Part shown: positions 12,728 through 27,700 of the stretch, in pieces | How the letters are laid out: every line of letters starts with the position of its first letter | How positions within the stretch are numbered: position 1 is the first letter of the stretch | Source of the DNA: Struthio camelus | Lineage: Eukaryota; Chordata; Aves; Struthioniformes; Struthionidae | Assembly (NCBI RefSeq): GCF_040807025.1 | Contig: NC_090942.1 | Span: forward strand, 82,069,987 to 82,133,986 | Length of the DNA stretch: 64,000 nucleotides | Direction: 5' to 3' | Notes under the pieces: model-generated | Databases searched by the model: none | What the model was told of the DNA's origin: nothing | The model's input: only the letters and a program-made list of their open reading frames with translations | Position numbers and translations under genes: made by a program

Positions 12728-15700
12728 CTGTAAAAAGAAAAAATGGTTTGGTGACCTCTCAAGTTGATCTGTAAGTATAAATCTAGTGTTGTTTCTCTCA
12801 TTCATTAATATTTTTCCTCACAGGTACTTTGTGTTTAACCAGTTTGTTCTTCCTATTCAAGCAGAGAACATTCTCCAAATGTCATATTTCTGCATTCAAT
12901 GACTTAAGAGACAAGGAACAAAATGACAAAAAGGTTGAATGCTGTTAAATCAATAGGTAAAACTCAACATTTCAAATTTCACATTTCTAATTAATTAACT
13001 TGAAATTCAGTTAATTTCAAAAAAAAAAACTTGCCATAGTGAATGCTTCATGTAAAGCCATTGACAGCTGTATAACTTACATGCTGCAATAGAAAGCTGT
13101 CGATTTGATAACATTAATTATAGTAGATTCGGACACTTTAGTGAAATTGCTGATTATCGCTCCAGTGATAACTGTTGCATTAAGTGCATTCCATAAATTC
13201 AAAACACACAAATACAGAAGGAACAGCTATTACCACAATATTCCTAGTATCACCATTCAAGGAAAAAAAAAAAATCTAGATGTGTCAAAATGCATACTCC
13301 TTCCCCCACCCCAAAAAAGTTTGAAAAGCAAAATTAAGAAGTCATAAGAACAGAGGGGAGAAATAAGTATAACTGAATTCTGGATGATTAATTCCTCAAA
13401 GGTTGGCAGAGTACCCACTACTTCAATGGACAATATTTCAGTCATCTCTGCCACGCTGGTAACGTACTAAATGTTTAAACAAATGGTGAACATAAAGGCT
13501 TTATGAAGAACTCTGATAGACAGACCAGAAAGCCAGATTTCAGATATGCTTGTACTACGATTTTCACCATCTCTTAATGTCATGCTGAAAACAATAGGAA
13601 AATTGAGATTTCCTCCACCGACTAGCCTGAAACATTCCCTGTTGCATAACAGCTCTTGTCAGATGTCATTTCTTCCGATTCCATGTCAAGAGTCTGTATC
13701 TAAACTCTGAAACTCCTAAACCAGCAATAAAATCTTAACAGCCCTGCACATAAGGAGACTTTTCTATCCCCTAGGGAAACCCTTCTAAATAAGGTAAACA
13801 CCAATGCCAAGGATAGTTCAAAAACCTCAGAGCAAATGACAGACTAACATCCCTGGGGGCTGTACTATTAAAATAATGAGATTTCAGCACACAAATGTAA
13901 GTATACCAATAATACTTAGTGTACTTTAGGTTTTTTTTTTTTTTTTTAAATAAAAATCACGTGAGGAAGAGCTTATCAGAATTGCAGAGACCATATCCAG
14001 CCTGGAGGCCAGTGACAACCAGGGTCCCGTAGGTGTCTACCCTGGAACATCTCTTCTTTAATATTTTTGTCAATGTCCCAGAAGAGGAAAGGAAATAAAC
14101 CTCATCAAGTCCACAAATGACACCAAACCAGGGGTGCAGTCAAAAAACCTGAAAGTAAAGCTGCTATTTAAAGGCCCCTGAACAGGCTAGAAGAGGCCAA
14201 CAGGAATCTCAAAATCCAACATGAACATATATTAAGTCCTGTACGTGAGGTAGATTAAACCCATGCATCACTCTGGGTACTGACTGCGTAGCGGCTCTGA
14301 AAAGGGCCTAGGGGGCCTGGTGTATAGAAGGCTACATGGCAGCCAGCAATTTTGCTGGCAGAGATGAAGGATAACAGCATCCTGAGCTGTATCAACAATA
14401 AACCAAGAAAAAATGGTTATTCCACTTCATTACAGTACATTTGGAATCATGCATGCAGTTTTGCCACCAAGTGCAATACGTGTGTTGATAAGCTAGAGCG
14501 AGTTCAGCAGAGGTCAGGTTTTGAAGCGCTTGAGCTGTGAGGAGATGCTGAGGGAATTGGACTCGTTCAACCTGGAAGGAGGACCTAGCACCAGCCTCCT
14601 AGTAGTTACAAGGATGTTGTTGAAAAGGTGGAACCAAGCTCTTTACTGAGGTACATAGCAGGAGATAATCACAAATTGAAATCAGGAAGTCCCAATTGGA
14701 TACCAGGGAGAGGAGGAGCAGAAGGTGCAGATCTGAAGATAATAAGCACCTAAGCACTGGAAAGGTTGTTCACAGAAGCTGCAAAACCTCCAGCCTTGGA
14801 GATTTGCAAGACCCTGCTAGACAGATCTCTCAGTAACCTGGTCTAAATTCAGTGTTGACCCTACTTGGAGCATCAAGTTAGACTGCAGAGCTCCTGAGGT
14901 CCTTTCCAACCTGAATGTTTCTGATCCTATTAATTAGGTTGCTTACACTAATATGTTATTTAAAAAAAAAAAAAAAAGCTCTGTACTGTTATAAGGATGC
15001 TACGTTTCAGCGCAGGCCTCCCAAAGGATAACTTTAGTTCGTGTTAATTCAAGTATATCCTATGCTTTGTTTTTTTCCTATATGAGTATTGCAATTTGCC
15101 CCATTTTGAGACAAACTGTCTGCCACGTTGCCACATTAAGCTGGTTTCAGGATCCTTGAGGGAAACAACAAAAAAAGGCTAGTATAGGATATAGTCAAAC
15201 AGCTAAAATACTCTACCTTGTACGGCTCAAAAGGCACCTTAATAAAAATAAAATCAAAAAAAATTGAAACAAGAAACCCTCACTGCTGATTTTTTTCTTC
15301 TGTACTATGGGCAAGGCTAATTCAGAGTTTAATCAATTCGATAATGGCTGCATTTTATATCATGTGTTTAGGAAGTGAGCTAGAACATGGCATCACCCAG
15401 AACCTGTACATTGAAAATTATCATCTATAGGAAAGGCAAGATCCTATCACTTCTGAACTCCATGCAACAGCCTCAAGCCCCAGCACCCCATGCAGCCTTC
15501 CTAATATAATTAATCATATTACTCCATGATATTATATTGCAACGATCTTCAAATCTGCTACAAATGTTTCTTTAAAGAAGTGAAACCCAACACCAAGGAC
15601 ATATTGAAAATCTTGCAAAAAAAAACTTTAATGGTGATGGTATAGGAAAGATGGACTTTGACTTTCCCTGTCCTAGGACACGACTTTGGGATTTCCAGAA

Positions 15701-18700
15701 GAAGAGAAAGTATGTTTTTCACCCAGCATAGTAGATTAAACCACCAGCATACCTGCTTTTTTTGATTATGGGAATCTCTTCAATTGCCACTGAATCAAGT
15801 CCCCTTGACACATTTTTTGGTGCCATGAATGGAAGAAGAAAGAGGCTTGCCTGCAAAGTTCCCAATAACCTCGTGCCTGATGTTGAGGAGCTCTGCTGCG
15901 TTAATCCTACAAACCACCACAACAATAAATGCTAATGACAAACTTTTGTTAGCGAGCAGAAGAGAAGAATTAGTGCTTGATGCTAGGACGCAAAGAACAA
16001 GAACAATAAGCCTAGAATAGAAGCAACAGATATAAGAAGTGAAGCACACTCTTAGGGCCAAATTTATAATCATACTGGCTAATCATTTACACACAACATC
16101 CAGTAGCACCAAGTTCTGTAGTAACCTACATAAAACTACATTTTATGCAAGGTTTCATTAAATTTTGAAATGAAATTCATTTGAAATCTGAATTTCAAAT
16201 GGGAATCACTTTATAAGAATAAAAACATAAAATTTACCAGAGTTGTTGCAAGAACCAATATTTTATGCTGCCTAACAAAACAATTGCCTGCTAGGGATCA
16301 GCAGGAGCAGGGCTGCTCTCCCTACAAGAGAGGCAACAACACAGGTAGGTACCCAACTTCACGCTCCTACGGTGCCTGAGAAGGGCTGGGGCAACGAGGG
16401 TGACCAGATCCTTCAACTATTCAGTGGTCATCACACAAGGAGAGGTAGCAAGGAAGGTCCAGGGGCCATTCAGGAAGCCCAGCCAGGAACAGTACTATAA
16501 CACAGGCTTGTTCAAGAGACAAGGACTGAGGTCCAGGGGCCAGCAAGGAAACCCCATCAATAACCCAGCACTACAGGAAACAGAAGTGGCATGGACTCAG
16601 TGGTACAGCCATACAGAAGCACAGGCACACCTACAGCATAGCCCCCAAAAAAAAACACTGCTATGTCCCAGCCTGAGCTTAAATGAAGCTCCTGGGGCAA
16701 TGGGCAGCAGATGTGTGGGTGGAGACTCCAGGTGAGGCTGTTTATGGCAGTTAAGGCCTATTAGTGCCTTTAAGGCCCTGACATTAGCTTTGAAACAAGG
16801 TTTTCATTTCTGTCAAGCTGGGAATGTTTTCTAGCACCTGCACTACATTTAGCGTTTCTAATGCTAAACAGATTGCATGCCCGTTTTCAGCTCTGAAACC
16901 TGCTAGCCAAGAACACTTCCGAAAAGGAAAATTCGTATTTGAATGCAATGGCTCAGCTTGAGATGTTTCTGAAAAGGATGCAGCGATTGCCTTCCAAACA
17001 AAGTCTTTTCTCACCTAAGAGTCACTTCTCCAATATTGGTTGGGCACAAGTACTTCAGAAGCTGACACATGAAGTGTTTTGATAGACTATACCAAAATCC
17101 AGTATTCAAATCTTCCCAGGATCACAGAGGTGTCCTTTGTGCCCAAAAGGCCCTCTGCAATAATTGCAGTTTTTAAAGGCTGCAGCAGTTCAGGGCACTG
17201 CCGCTCAGACTGCTGCTGACAATAAATTCATCCCAAGTTTCTCCCCAGTTAGCTGCTTCCAGCTGAACTTGCTATACTGCTGCACAGCCAGTGTGACATG
17301 CAAAACTCATCTGCCATACAGCAATTTGCAGAAAGTATTTATTTAGCATTTGCAAAGAACTGTATGTGTACAGAAACATCCAGAATGTGTCTTTGTCTCA
17401 GATGGAGAGTAAACTTAGGCAATATTCTTTATGCAGCATATTTAAACTATAACTAGAACCAGGCAAAACTGCAGAATAGGAGTACTATGGAAAAATATGT
17501 AAGGGCCCTTCAGCTTTCCCTTTTCTTTTACAGGAATATTTCAGATTTTGAAAATGTTTCAGTGTACCCAGGAACACTGAAAACAATCCCATTCACATAA
17601 ACAGCTATGCTTGGTTCACACTGCAGGTCAAGTGCATCTAAGTCCTAACACAGTCATATAAAGACAGTTGTTACTCAGCTGCCGCACAGACAACAGCTGA
17701 CTGTTCAAACCTGAAACTGGATTTGAAGGTATAAAAAAAAATCCTTCTTCCATTCATATGGCTCTGGAATGGCTCAACCATTAATTCTGTCACTATTATC
17801 CACAGAGATTTGAGAGGATTTGAGCCCCATTAATAATTGAGTTTCTTGAGCAGTAGTTAGAACTTGACATGTATAAGTGTCCCTGAATCAACTTTGCATT
17901 TCCTTGTCAAGTATTTACCCATCCTGATCCATGCTATTAAGACTGACCTTTAACATGGATTATCCAAGTTCCTAATCACTGTCAAGAAATCAATTCCTTG
18001 AGCTGAAGGCAGGGGGAAAGTATCTGTTAACTGATTATATAACTGCTACAAACAACATCTGTTGCTGTGCATTCTTGTACTTTAATGGGATAAATTGATG
18101 AATATGGAAGTGTACTGAATAAGTTTTTGAAAAAATTATTTCCTTGTGCACTTCAACAGGCTTTAAAAGGCTTATTTATAATGCAATTATAATTGGTATG
18201 TATGAAGGTAATTATAATTCATATTAAATGATAGCAGAGATATAGGATATGATTGCAAATTGCTAAAATAATATCAAACTTCATGGTACTACCATGAAGT
18301 TTCTGTACCTGCAAAACTGGAGGAATGTTAATTGCAGTCTAGAATTTATTTATCTGACCCCCAATCACAGAGATGCAAAACAAATTTGAAATAATACGAT
18401 AAAGCAATACCGGCGAACGTCTCTGGCCTTGCCCGTAACACCTGAAGATTGCTGGAGGAGCTGGAGATAGCTGAAGAAGCTTTCAGGATAATACCAACTA
18501 TACAAGCACTGGGCCCATTTGTGTTCAGGCCATTCATAAAGCATAAACGAAATATGATTGTGTTAACACAGCTCTGTACCTCAACTCTTTAGCTGTAAAG
18601 GAAAACATTGTGATTTGATCTGATGCAAAGCTATGCTTACAGGCTATACAACTTTTTAGTACCAAACGAGTCCTTGCACAACATATTTTACACTTCTATG

Positions 18701-21700
18701 AAGAAGGTACAGTAGCTCACTTCTCATTAATTCAGAAGTTTCAGTGCTGAACTCTACTACATGTAGTAGAAAAGCACTGTTTTATCTCTATAAATATATT
18801 TTATAATATCTTTTAAATTACTTTTTGCTTTTCCAGATTCTTGTCAGAATACATAAGACCCACATGTATTAACAAAGTATGATCTATAATTGCAAAACAG
18901 GGAGTTGAAAATGATCAGAGTAGGAGGTTTAGTATCTTAAATCAAAGGGAAAGCATGATGCAAGAGAAACAGAATGAAAAGACTTCCTACTCCAAAGGCT
19001 ATATTAAAAATAAAAACAACATGTTTTTAGTTTACTTGGTTGTTTCTTGAAACCAGTGTAGAGACTAGATTCAGCATACAACTTGTTTGAATAAAAGTGG
19101 AGTATCATGTAGCCAAGCTACTAACATTTTTAGACTTAATGAACAAATCATTTTTTAGTTCAACAATATCAATCAGCCAGGTAAGCATACTGATATATTA
19201 CATTTCCCAAGGCATTAGAGGGTGGCCAGCAGGTCGAAGGAAGCGAGCTGTGCCTGCTGCTCAGCCCTCGGGAGACTGCTGGGAACACTGCACCCAGTCT
19301 GCGGCTCCACGGTGCCTATGGGGCAGGCAGGGACACCCTGGGAGCCATCCTAGTGGACATGCCCTGGATGGGGAGGTGCCTGGAGCCCACAACCTGTGCG
19401 GTGAGGCCAGGAGCACCGCCTCTGGCACAGGAGCAGCCTTTCTCTCTGGCAAGCACCAAGGCCCCTACATACAGTCCCCAGGAAAGCAGCCCTCAGCCCA
19501 TCCGACCCCCTGCCCCTCCAGAGTGGGGCTCCCTTCAGTCCACACGGGCCCTCCTTGGGGTGGGGACCAAGCCATGCAGGACATCACAAGGGCTTGCTGA
19601 TGTCACCATGGACCACTAAGGTCACTGTTTCACTCTCTCACAGAGTCATTACCACAAGAGCCACTGGTGGTGGCAGAGGGTCACCAGGAGTAGGCTGTCC
19701 CTTCCTCCCCGGCACCGATTTCTGAGAGTCAGATGGAGTGGCTGTGGCAGAGCAGGAAGGACACGCAGAGGAGGAAGAGGAGGAAGGTGGGGAAAACCTC
19801 GTGGGATAAAGGAGCTGCCCTCCTCCAGGCTGCAGCAGCCCTGCAGCCTGTCCAAACCAACCCACCCCAAGACAAGCCGAGAGAGTGCAACAAGGTAGAG
19901 GGACAGCCCCTGTCACAACACGTCACCATGGCTGAGTTCCCCCCGGAAGAGACAGCCGTCGATTGCCCTCGCTGCAAGCGGGCCACCAGCTCTCCTCCCC
20001 ATCAGCCTGGCTCCAGCCCCTCCAAGGAAGAGCAAAGTGTCTTAGGCTGGCTACCTGCCAGCCTAGGCCAACCAGCCAGCAATGGCAAAGTCCCTCCGAT
20101 GGCTCTTCTCCACTGCCACAACTGGCACGGCTATGTCTCTTCAGGGACACCTATTGCCCCCATTCCCACCACATCCCTTAGGGGGCTTATTCTCATAGGA
20201 AAGGCAACGCAACAAGCACAGGCCTGGCACATTCCCGGGAAACCTTTTCCCAGGGCTATTTCACCCAATTTCCCAAAGTCTCTGGCTCTTTCCTCCGTTT
20301 CTCCCCCTCACTTCACGGCACCTCAGCTGGTTTAGCCTCCTCTCCTCCCACAGGGCTTTCTGACATCTAGTTGTCCTTTCAAAGCTGCTCTGCCACGCGT
20401 TTACCCTATACTGCTAGACTAGAGTTACTGCGTAGTTACTGAAAAGTTAGCTCACATCTACCTCCTTGACCTTTACCATTTTCTACGCAGCTGAAAACCA
20501 AATCTGCACAGGACAACGCTGTGTGAGGCTCATGTCAGCAATTGGTGGAATTAGCTGCCAGGAAGCCCGCATTCTTTCATCTTGGGATTGGCTTTAGGTC
20601 TTTCTGTCCACTACTGGTGTGACAGTTATTTGTTGGAGCTCTTTGTCCCCCTCCAAATCTCATTTCAATGGTGGGGTAGCAAATGTTATCATTCTGGTTT
20701 TCTGGAAGAGGAGCTAATCAGATGCGAGTACACATTTCCATTGGCAGCACAGGCACTCTGTGTGTGAGTTTAGTTGCTACCAAAAGAGTTAAGGCAGTGG
20801 GTTTTCAGTACATCACATTTTCTTTTACTAAATGAGAGTAGAGATGATGTTGGCCTCCTCGCGTACACTCTAGCCCACGGTTAGCACAGATGGCCAGAGG
20901 GCAGGCGTCTGGCCTCGTAGCTCTCTTGAGCCTGAAGACAAAGGCATGCAGTCACTCAGGAAAAGGCAGGGCTGGCCTGAAGTGCCAACAGGATCCTGGC
21001 ACACTGGACCTCGTTTCCCACAAAAGCCAACAGGATCCTGGCACACTGGACCTCGTTTCCCACAAAAGAGCTCCCCCATCCTGGTGTTACAGAGTTTAGT
21101 CCGCTTCCCTGGAGCCTGCCACCCCAGGAAGCCCAACCATTAGCTGCACAGCAGCACTGCTTCCCCAGCAGCACAGCTGACTACCTGCGCAGGGCCATGG
21201 GCATCAGTGACAAGATTTAAGGACCAGGAGGCTGCAGGGCTGTCCTGTGGCACACACAGCATTTTCTCACATCCCTCTGAAACAGATAGAAACAACAGTG
21301 GGGCAGAAAAAGGAACTGAGACATTATATGCTAAAAGCTTCACCACAGAGAGGCAAAACTGCAGCCAGTTAGCGCGATTCTCGACAGCCCTGCTTCAGCA
21401 CATTTAAGAAAGATACCAGCAGTTACCTGGGGCTAGAGACACACTCTGGAGGGGTGGGTCCTCCGTGCCAAAAGGGCTATGTACACCCCTGAGGGGGCAA
21501 CAGCCCATGGGCACACCACGCTGGCATACACACAGCCGTGAAGGCACTTGCACAAGCCTCTCAGGGCCTGGGGTGCATTTCATAGGCCTTAGCGGTCCTG
21601 AGCAACCTCACCTGGTGCCTCCACCCACCCCCCTGCCCAATGCCCCAGGAGCCCCACTGCAGCTCAGCCCCAGGCCCTCAGTACCTGCCTCAGCTACGTG

Positions 21701-24700
21701 CCTCTACCCAACCCTGCCGCTGCTTCTCTCTGCTGCACAGGTCTTGCCTCTGTGTTGGGGGAGTTTGCCTCCAGGCCTGGGCCTGGCCCTGCCTCATCAC
21801 CTCGCCTTGTCTGGAGCTCTCCGTAGACCCTGTTATCAGCAACCTGCTCTGCACGCCCTGCTTGGCTGCTGCAGGGCTGTGGCCTGCTGGCACGAGGGCC
21901 GTCCCTGCTTGTGTCGGGGTCCCTCTCTGCTCCTGGTTCACTCCCTCTCATGGAGTAGCCTCTTGCTGGTCCCCGAGAATCCCATTCTAGAGCAGCTATA
22001 GTAACAAAAGAGCAGCAGAAAGAAGCTTATAGTTATGGAGTGACCAAAAAAATACTCATCGCACCTAGCACCTCAATCTTCTACAACCCCTATCACCTTG
22101 ATGGATGGATTTTGATGAACTGAGTGTAACCTGTAGTTAAAATACAGAAAGCAGAGACTAGGGATTAAGGAGTTTAGGTGTTTACAGAAGTTTTTGTTCA
22201 ATTATTAAAGGTGGTCATTTTTTCAATACCCAAGTTACTGACCAAAAGTTTGAGTTGTTTGGCGATAAATTAAGTAAAATTCCCCAACTTGAGGCTCTTT
22301 TGCCTGTGACAGCTAGCTGGTAGCTGTCAGATGTGGAAGATGTGAGTGTGAATATCCCTAGGCTCAGAAGGGTTTTGAGCGCAAGCAGGTGCTCTAGCAA
22401 CTAAATAGGAGTGGTTAGGAGCAAGCAGAAAACTAGGCCTGACATAGAGGAAAGACTTTAGGCAGCTAGTTATAAGGAGGAGGTTGCAGGCTGTGAAACC
22501 TATTCTTACCTAGACATACAGTTCAGGGCTGGCACTTCTGTCCCTAGGGTCTCACACCTTGATCTATTGGTACAATCAATTAAAAAAAATGCTAGTGCAT
22601 TGATTTCCAAAGAGAATTCAAAGCAGCGCAATATTCTTCTTGAAATCTGTCCCAAGGAGACCAAGACACCCAAGTGCAAGAAGCAGCTTGAGGTTCCTAC
22701 CTAACCCCTGAAATGGCTACAATCTTTTGGGTGCTTTCAGTAAACTGCTGCTGCTGCCTAACTGGCATTTGGTTCTGTTGAACACTGCTTCTGAGTATGC
22801 CCTGTATTGGCAATCTTTTCACCTGACAGTCAGACAATAAAGGCCTGAGATTCAGCAGTACTGTGTAAAATACCAAGCCAAACCTGTACTGTCAGGAGTA
22901 TAGGAGAGAAGAGGCCATGTTTATCATACTTACCCAAAATTAAAGTCTGATTTCCCCTAGTCTCTTACACGCAAGAAACTGTTTCACCAATTTTGATGGC
23001 ATTAACAAAGAAAAATGCGTTTGTGGTGGGCATTTTAATGATTTCTAGTTCTTCATTGCTGGCAAATAGCTGGTACTGATATGTCTTTAGAAGAATAAGG
23101 GGAGAAGAGAAAAACAGACCCAGATAGCAACACCCTGGCCAAGATACGTAGCGGCACTTTTGGCATGAGACTCTGTCCAGCTTTTGATGAGCCAGCCAGC
23201 AGAGGGGGCAAAAGTTAAGCTTTCCTCCTGCAGGCACTTTTACTGGAAAGTGATATTCCGAAAAAGAAACCAAACAGAACAAAGTGTTGAGAACAAACTT
23301 AGAGACACAGGAACACAAGCCAGCACTTGTCAAATGGGAAAGAGCAAGCTGATAAGGAGCTTATAGCTCAAGTGTATTCCCAGCAACCAGCACCAGAAGA
23401 GTCTAGGCATGGGCACATGCAAAGTTTTAGCCTTTCCTTAACACAGACTGCTTTCCATGTAAAGAAAATGCAGACATGAAAATAAGGTAATTAGCAATTC
23501 CAATGATGGGTGAATGGTGAAAGCCACAAAGAGATGAACAGACTTATCCATACATCAGGACAATGTCAGAGGCACGTAGAACTCAGGTCTGTTGAAACAC
23601 AGACCATTTTCCCATTAACAACCATGGGAACATAGGAACTTGGCTGGTCTTGGTTTCAGTCCTCTGAAATAGCAGATAACCACATCAAACAACTCAAGTA
23701 TACGTTTACCAAGCACTTCCTGGAACTACTTAAGTATGTTTGTTCTCATCTTTCTTATGAGACTGCTGTTCCACTCCTACCATTGCTAGAGGTCTTATTT
23801 CTAGGCAAAGTGCACACATGGAAAGCTGCTTCTGAGTACAGCCCCATTCATTTCTCCCAGATCCCTGCCATTTCAGTTACCCCATTTTAAAATCCCTTTG
23901 TTTCCTTCTACTGCCCACAGTGGTAATAAACAAAAAGCCAGGAGTAATTCACGTGAATTTGCTTTGACTTTTTAAGCTGTCAGTATGGATGCTACATAGA
24001 GATTCCACATGTTCTGTACTGTAATAAAATACAAACCAGATTCATTATATTAGGATATGCATAAATACATAAATCATATTTCAGCTGCTATCATTCGTTA
24101 GCATAGTACTTCCTACAGGTTTTAAGCAGGCATTGCTCAAATAAGTATGTCCTGTTTTTACCTCCACTTACTGTGAAGAAGGTGCACTGCTCCTAGGCTG
24201 ACAGTATAAAACAGCCATTCACAATTGAAATAGCAGAGATAGTTTAGCAGGGCTGAGAGGACAGCTTTCATCAGAAGGCCAGAATGGAGGAGAAAGGATA
24301 TGTTGCCAGCAAAGTATAAGCATAAACTCTTAATCCCCTTTTCCATAGGCTGAAAAAAAATTCTTGCTTTTTCCTCCTATAATTGCACTGGAAGGTCCAT
24401 GCATATAGCAGTCAAAAGGTCCAACCACTCCTGCTTCACAAGAGCTTCCTTTAATCTACTTAGGTCAGGTACTGGTAGAGAGGATTTTGGTAAGGTCTTT
24501 GCTCTCTGTGAACTCTGTATTGTGGTGGTTGTTATTTTCAACATCCCATATGGTTGTTTTAAAACCGCAGCACTCTGGCTATGGCTAAGAGACAGTCACA
24601 TGTCTAAGTGAAGATCAGAACTACTGTAAGAGAGGATTTAGTGATTTGTTTTAATGCTTATCAGCAGTCCAATAGTGCATAACTTTGCAGTGGTACTGAA

Positions 24701-27700
24701 TGTTCTCAGATGTCTAGAATCAGAGCTAAAATTATTTGCCTCGTGTTAAGTCACTTATCAAGGTAACAATCCAAAACTGGTGAGAGAACGTCAGTTTCTT
24801 TTCAATAATAATGACAGCAGGTCAGCTTCAGGAAGATGCAAATTAATTGGCTACAGATAAATAGGAACACAAGGGTTTTTTTAATGCTCCATATTTGAAG
24901 CACATCTTTTTGAAGGTGATCAGGAACTCCTGAAGTAAATCAACTCAGTCAAGATTTGCTCATACATATTGATTTTACAGATCTACAGTTATAGATCAGA
25001 TATAAATACAATAAAAGGAAATAGGAATATGGTATTTTCAATAACAACACAATACATGTCCTGTTCACATTAGTCTTAAGTACTGTCTATCAATATATTA
25101 AGGATGACAACGACAGAGTATTTTATACTTTTCCTCCTGTTTCACCTTAATTTAAGTTAGACAAAGAGAACACCTGGATATTCTAATATAGCCTGCAAAT
25201 ATTATCACTATATTTTCAGCAACATCTCCTAGGTGACCCTGCTTGACCAAGGGGGTGGACTAGAGGATCTCTAACGGTACCTTCCAACCTCAACCATTCT
25301 GTGATTCAGTGATTCCTATGAAGCCTCAAGAAAAGCAACCAGATTTGGAAACCTTGAAAAGGAGCCAAATCAAGAAAAAGGTGATGCAAGGCGCAAAGAT
25401 CTATGTGCGTGAGGATGTACAAGGGGAGATAACTGGTGTGATTTATTTACTAAGGGACTAAAGCTTTTCACAGGTTGGTAATACAGCCTGCAAGTTTTGT
25501 AACTTCCTGCTAATTGTGGTTTCTCTTCTGTATTTATCTGCTGAGTGGCTTTCTCTCTCTCTATTTCCAAAACACATATTAAAACCATTCAAAGGACACC
25601 TTAAATTCACTTAGTTTATGACACTATATATTCTGGCCAGTGAGTGTCACTCCTTCCCACTAAATAATAAAGATGTCATTTTTCTTGCACTGGATAGACT
25701 GGACATTTTATTGCTAAAGTACCATGCCCTCATATAAAATGTATTTTTTTTGAAATGTAGAATCATTGCTGATCACTTTTGGTCATAAAAGATCAACATA
25801 AGCCTTTTGCAAGAGGAGAAGGGTTAGCTTTAGAGCACCTGGATATATTCCAGTTTCAATAATCTCCTTCTCCTAATCCAAAACCTCCTGGTAATTTCAA
25901 GCAGAAAGTTTTTCTCTTTGTACACTACAATATTAAGAACTTCAGCCACTGAAGTCACTACATCTAGTGACCGTGTTTATCACTTCTGTCAACAGTGTGG
26001 AAGTAGTAGCAGCAAGATAGGATAAATATTAGCCATTATTAAATATTAGCTGTTCCTAAAATGTCACATCTTGAACCTTAAGTGGAGACCCACACCAGAC
26101 TTATATAGGCAGAGGAGAAAGAGACCCCAGAAATGCAGTCTGTGCACATGTGGCTAGAAGGCAGGTGCAGCTGCAGCGCCTTCATAAACAGACTTAACAA
26201 AGAAACAGTTTAGAGTTTGAGAAGTCTGGAGTCTTCCCATGGTTCCTGCCAGCCATGCCCTACAGGAAGCATCACAGCAGCAGACTATCTACTGCATTGC
26301 TTCTGTGCCAGGTGCCTAACAGGACAGCACATGGAAACCAAGCAAAAAGGCAGCATGGAAGTACTAACACCACTCAGAATGCTGAATTTCCAAACAGAAA
26401 ATATACAGAAGTATGGAACCAAGCATAGAGCTACACACAGAGCTAGTCAAATAGAGAAAAAAGTATCGCAAATGCTTTTTTCAACATCACATATTATCTC
26501 ACCAAGGAGAAGACAAGTAGTAAATAATACTGCCAATGGGCTTTTGTTGAGTTCTGGAGACTCAAAATAAGTGGGAAAAGGAATAAACGTTTGCATTACA
26601 AAGACAAAAATTCAGGTATCCACCTCTATCTTTGGAGACTAAAAGTATGAATGGGTATGGGAATGTAGATTCAGTTCACATGAGTTATTGTTCAGAGCAC
26701 CCAATCTAATTCTAAAGAAAGGGCTTCAAAATGCAAAAGCAAAGGATTGTTAAGTGTAAGAGTCAAAACAAAGATTAATTCAGATTATTAAAAAAAATCT
26801 AAAGAGTATATTTAACCCTTTCCAACTAAAAAGAATAAAACCCACCATTCACATTCAGAACGAATAAGAGAAACCCCACCAAATGAAAGGGTTAACAATA
26901 TTGTTTAGCAGTCTTATGGAAGTCTATAGAAAAATACTGCATCTTTAAACGCCACCAGATTAAGTCATTTCTAAAATAGTTTGTAGCCCACTGCAAGAGC
27001 CCGTGGCCTCTTGGGTTTTCCTACATATGCAAAACCCAGCTGAGACACTGCAGCAGATCTACCTCTTGAGCTGCATTAGAGTAGGTATTACCAGCAGATC
27101 ACCCATGCTGCTAAAGATCATTTTGCTTCCTGATGTATTAGTGAGAGAAAGCTCAAATTCCACCATCTGAGCCAGTTTTGCCAGTACTGAATGACTGTTG
27201 ACATGTGATTATTTTATTCAAAATGAGAATATTTTGTGGAATGTGAGACATTAGCCAGATAAATATGTTATAAATCAAGCCAGACTTCAAGATGATTAAG
27301 AAATCAAGAGTAAAAATCTGACTGAAAAAAGCAACTGGGGCACTGTTCAGAACTCAGTTCATTGAGATGACTAAAGGCAAAAAGAAGAGACATATCTTTT
27401 CTATGTGTGTTTGTAACTTGTTTAAGATGGTCTGCTTATATACAATAAAAAGGTTTCCACCCATATGAATTTCCATTCTGAATTATTTGATGCTTTTTAC
27501 AGCATTGTAAGCATGTTATGTGCATTTGGTCAAAGGACAGGAGTGCTACTTTTTCCTCTATGTGAAGGAGGTTAATCCCACTGTCACTTTGCCCTGACTG
27601 CACAGAAACTCTGGCAAAGGGCTATAATGAAGGATTACAGGGGGAAACAAATGTGCAAAATGGCCACAGGAAAATAGAATCTCTGACTGAAGTACTCCAA

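Larger units (their letters stand above)
14937..19221. other. Non-coding intron 1 DNA
   Basis: Mostly AT-rich, with an A-tract at 14961-14975. The exception is 16290-16740, which is richer in GC and contains two similar words (GGTCCAGGGGCCA) about 80 bp apart. I could not assign it to a family. A perfect palindrome lies at 18276-18302. Confidence 0.5.

Noticed and set aside
19733..20335. 200-codon plus ORF
   Set aside because: It has no recognised domain, lies in GC-rich DNA with frames open on both strands, and shows no splice or homology support.
21465..22001. 178-codon plus ORF rich in Pro, Leu and Cys
   Set aside because: Its composition mirrors the CCTG-rich DNA, with no motif or homology recognised.
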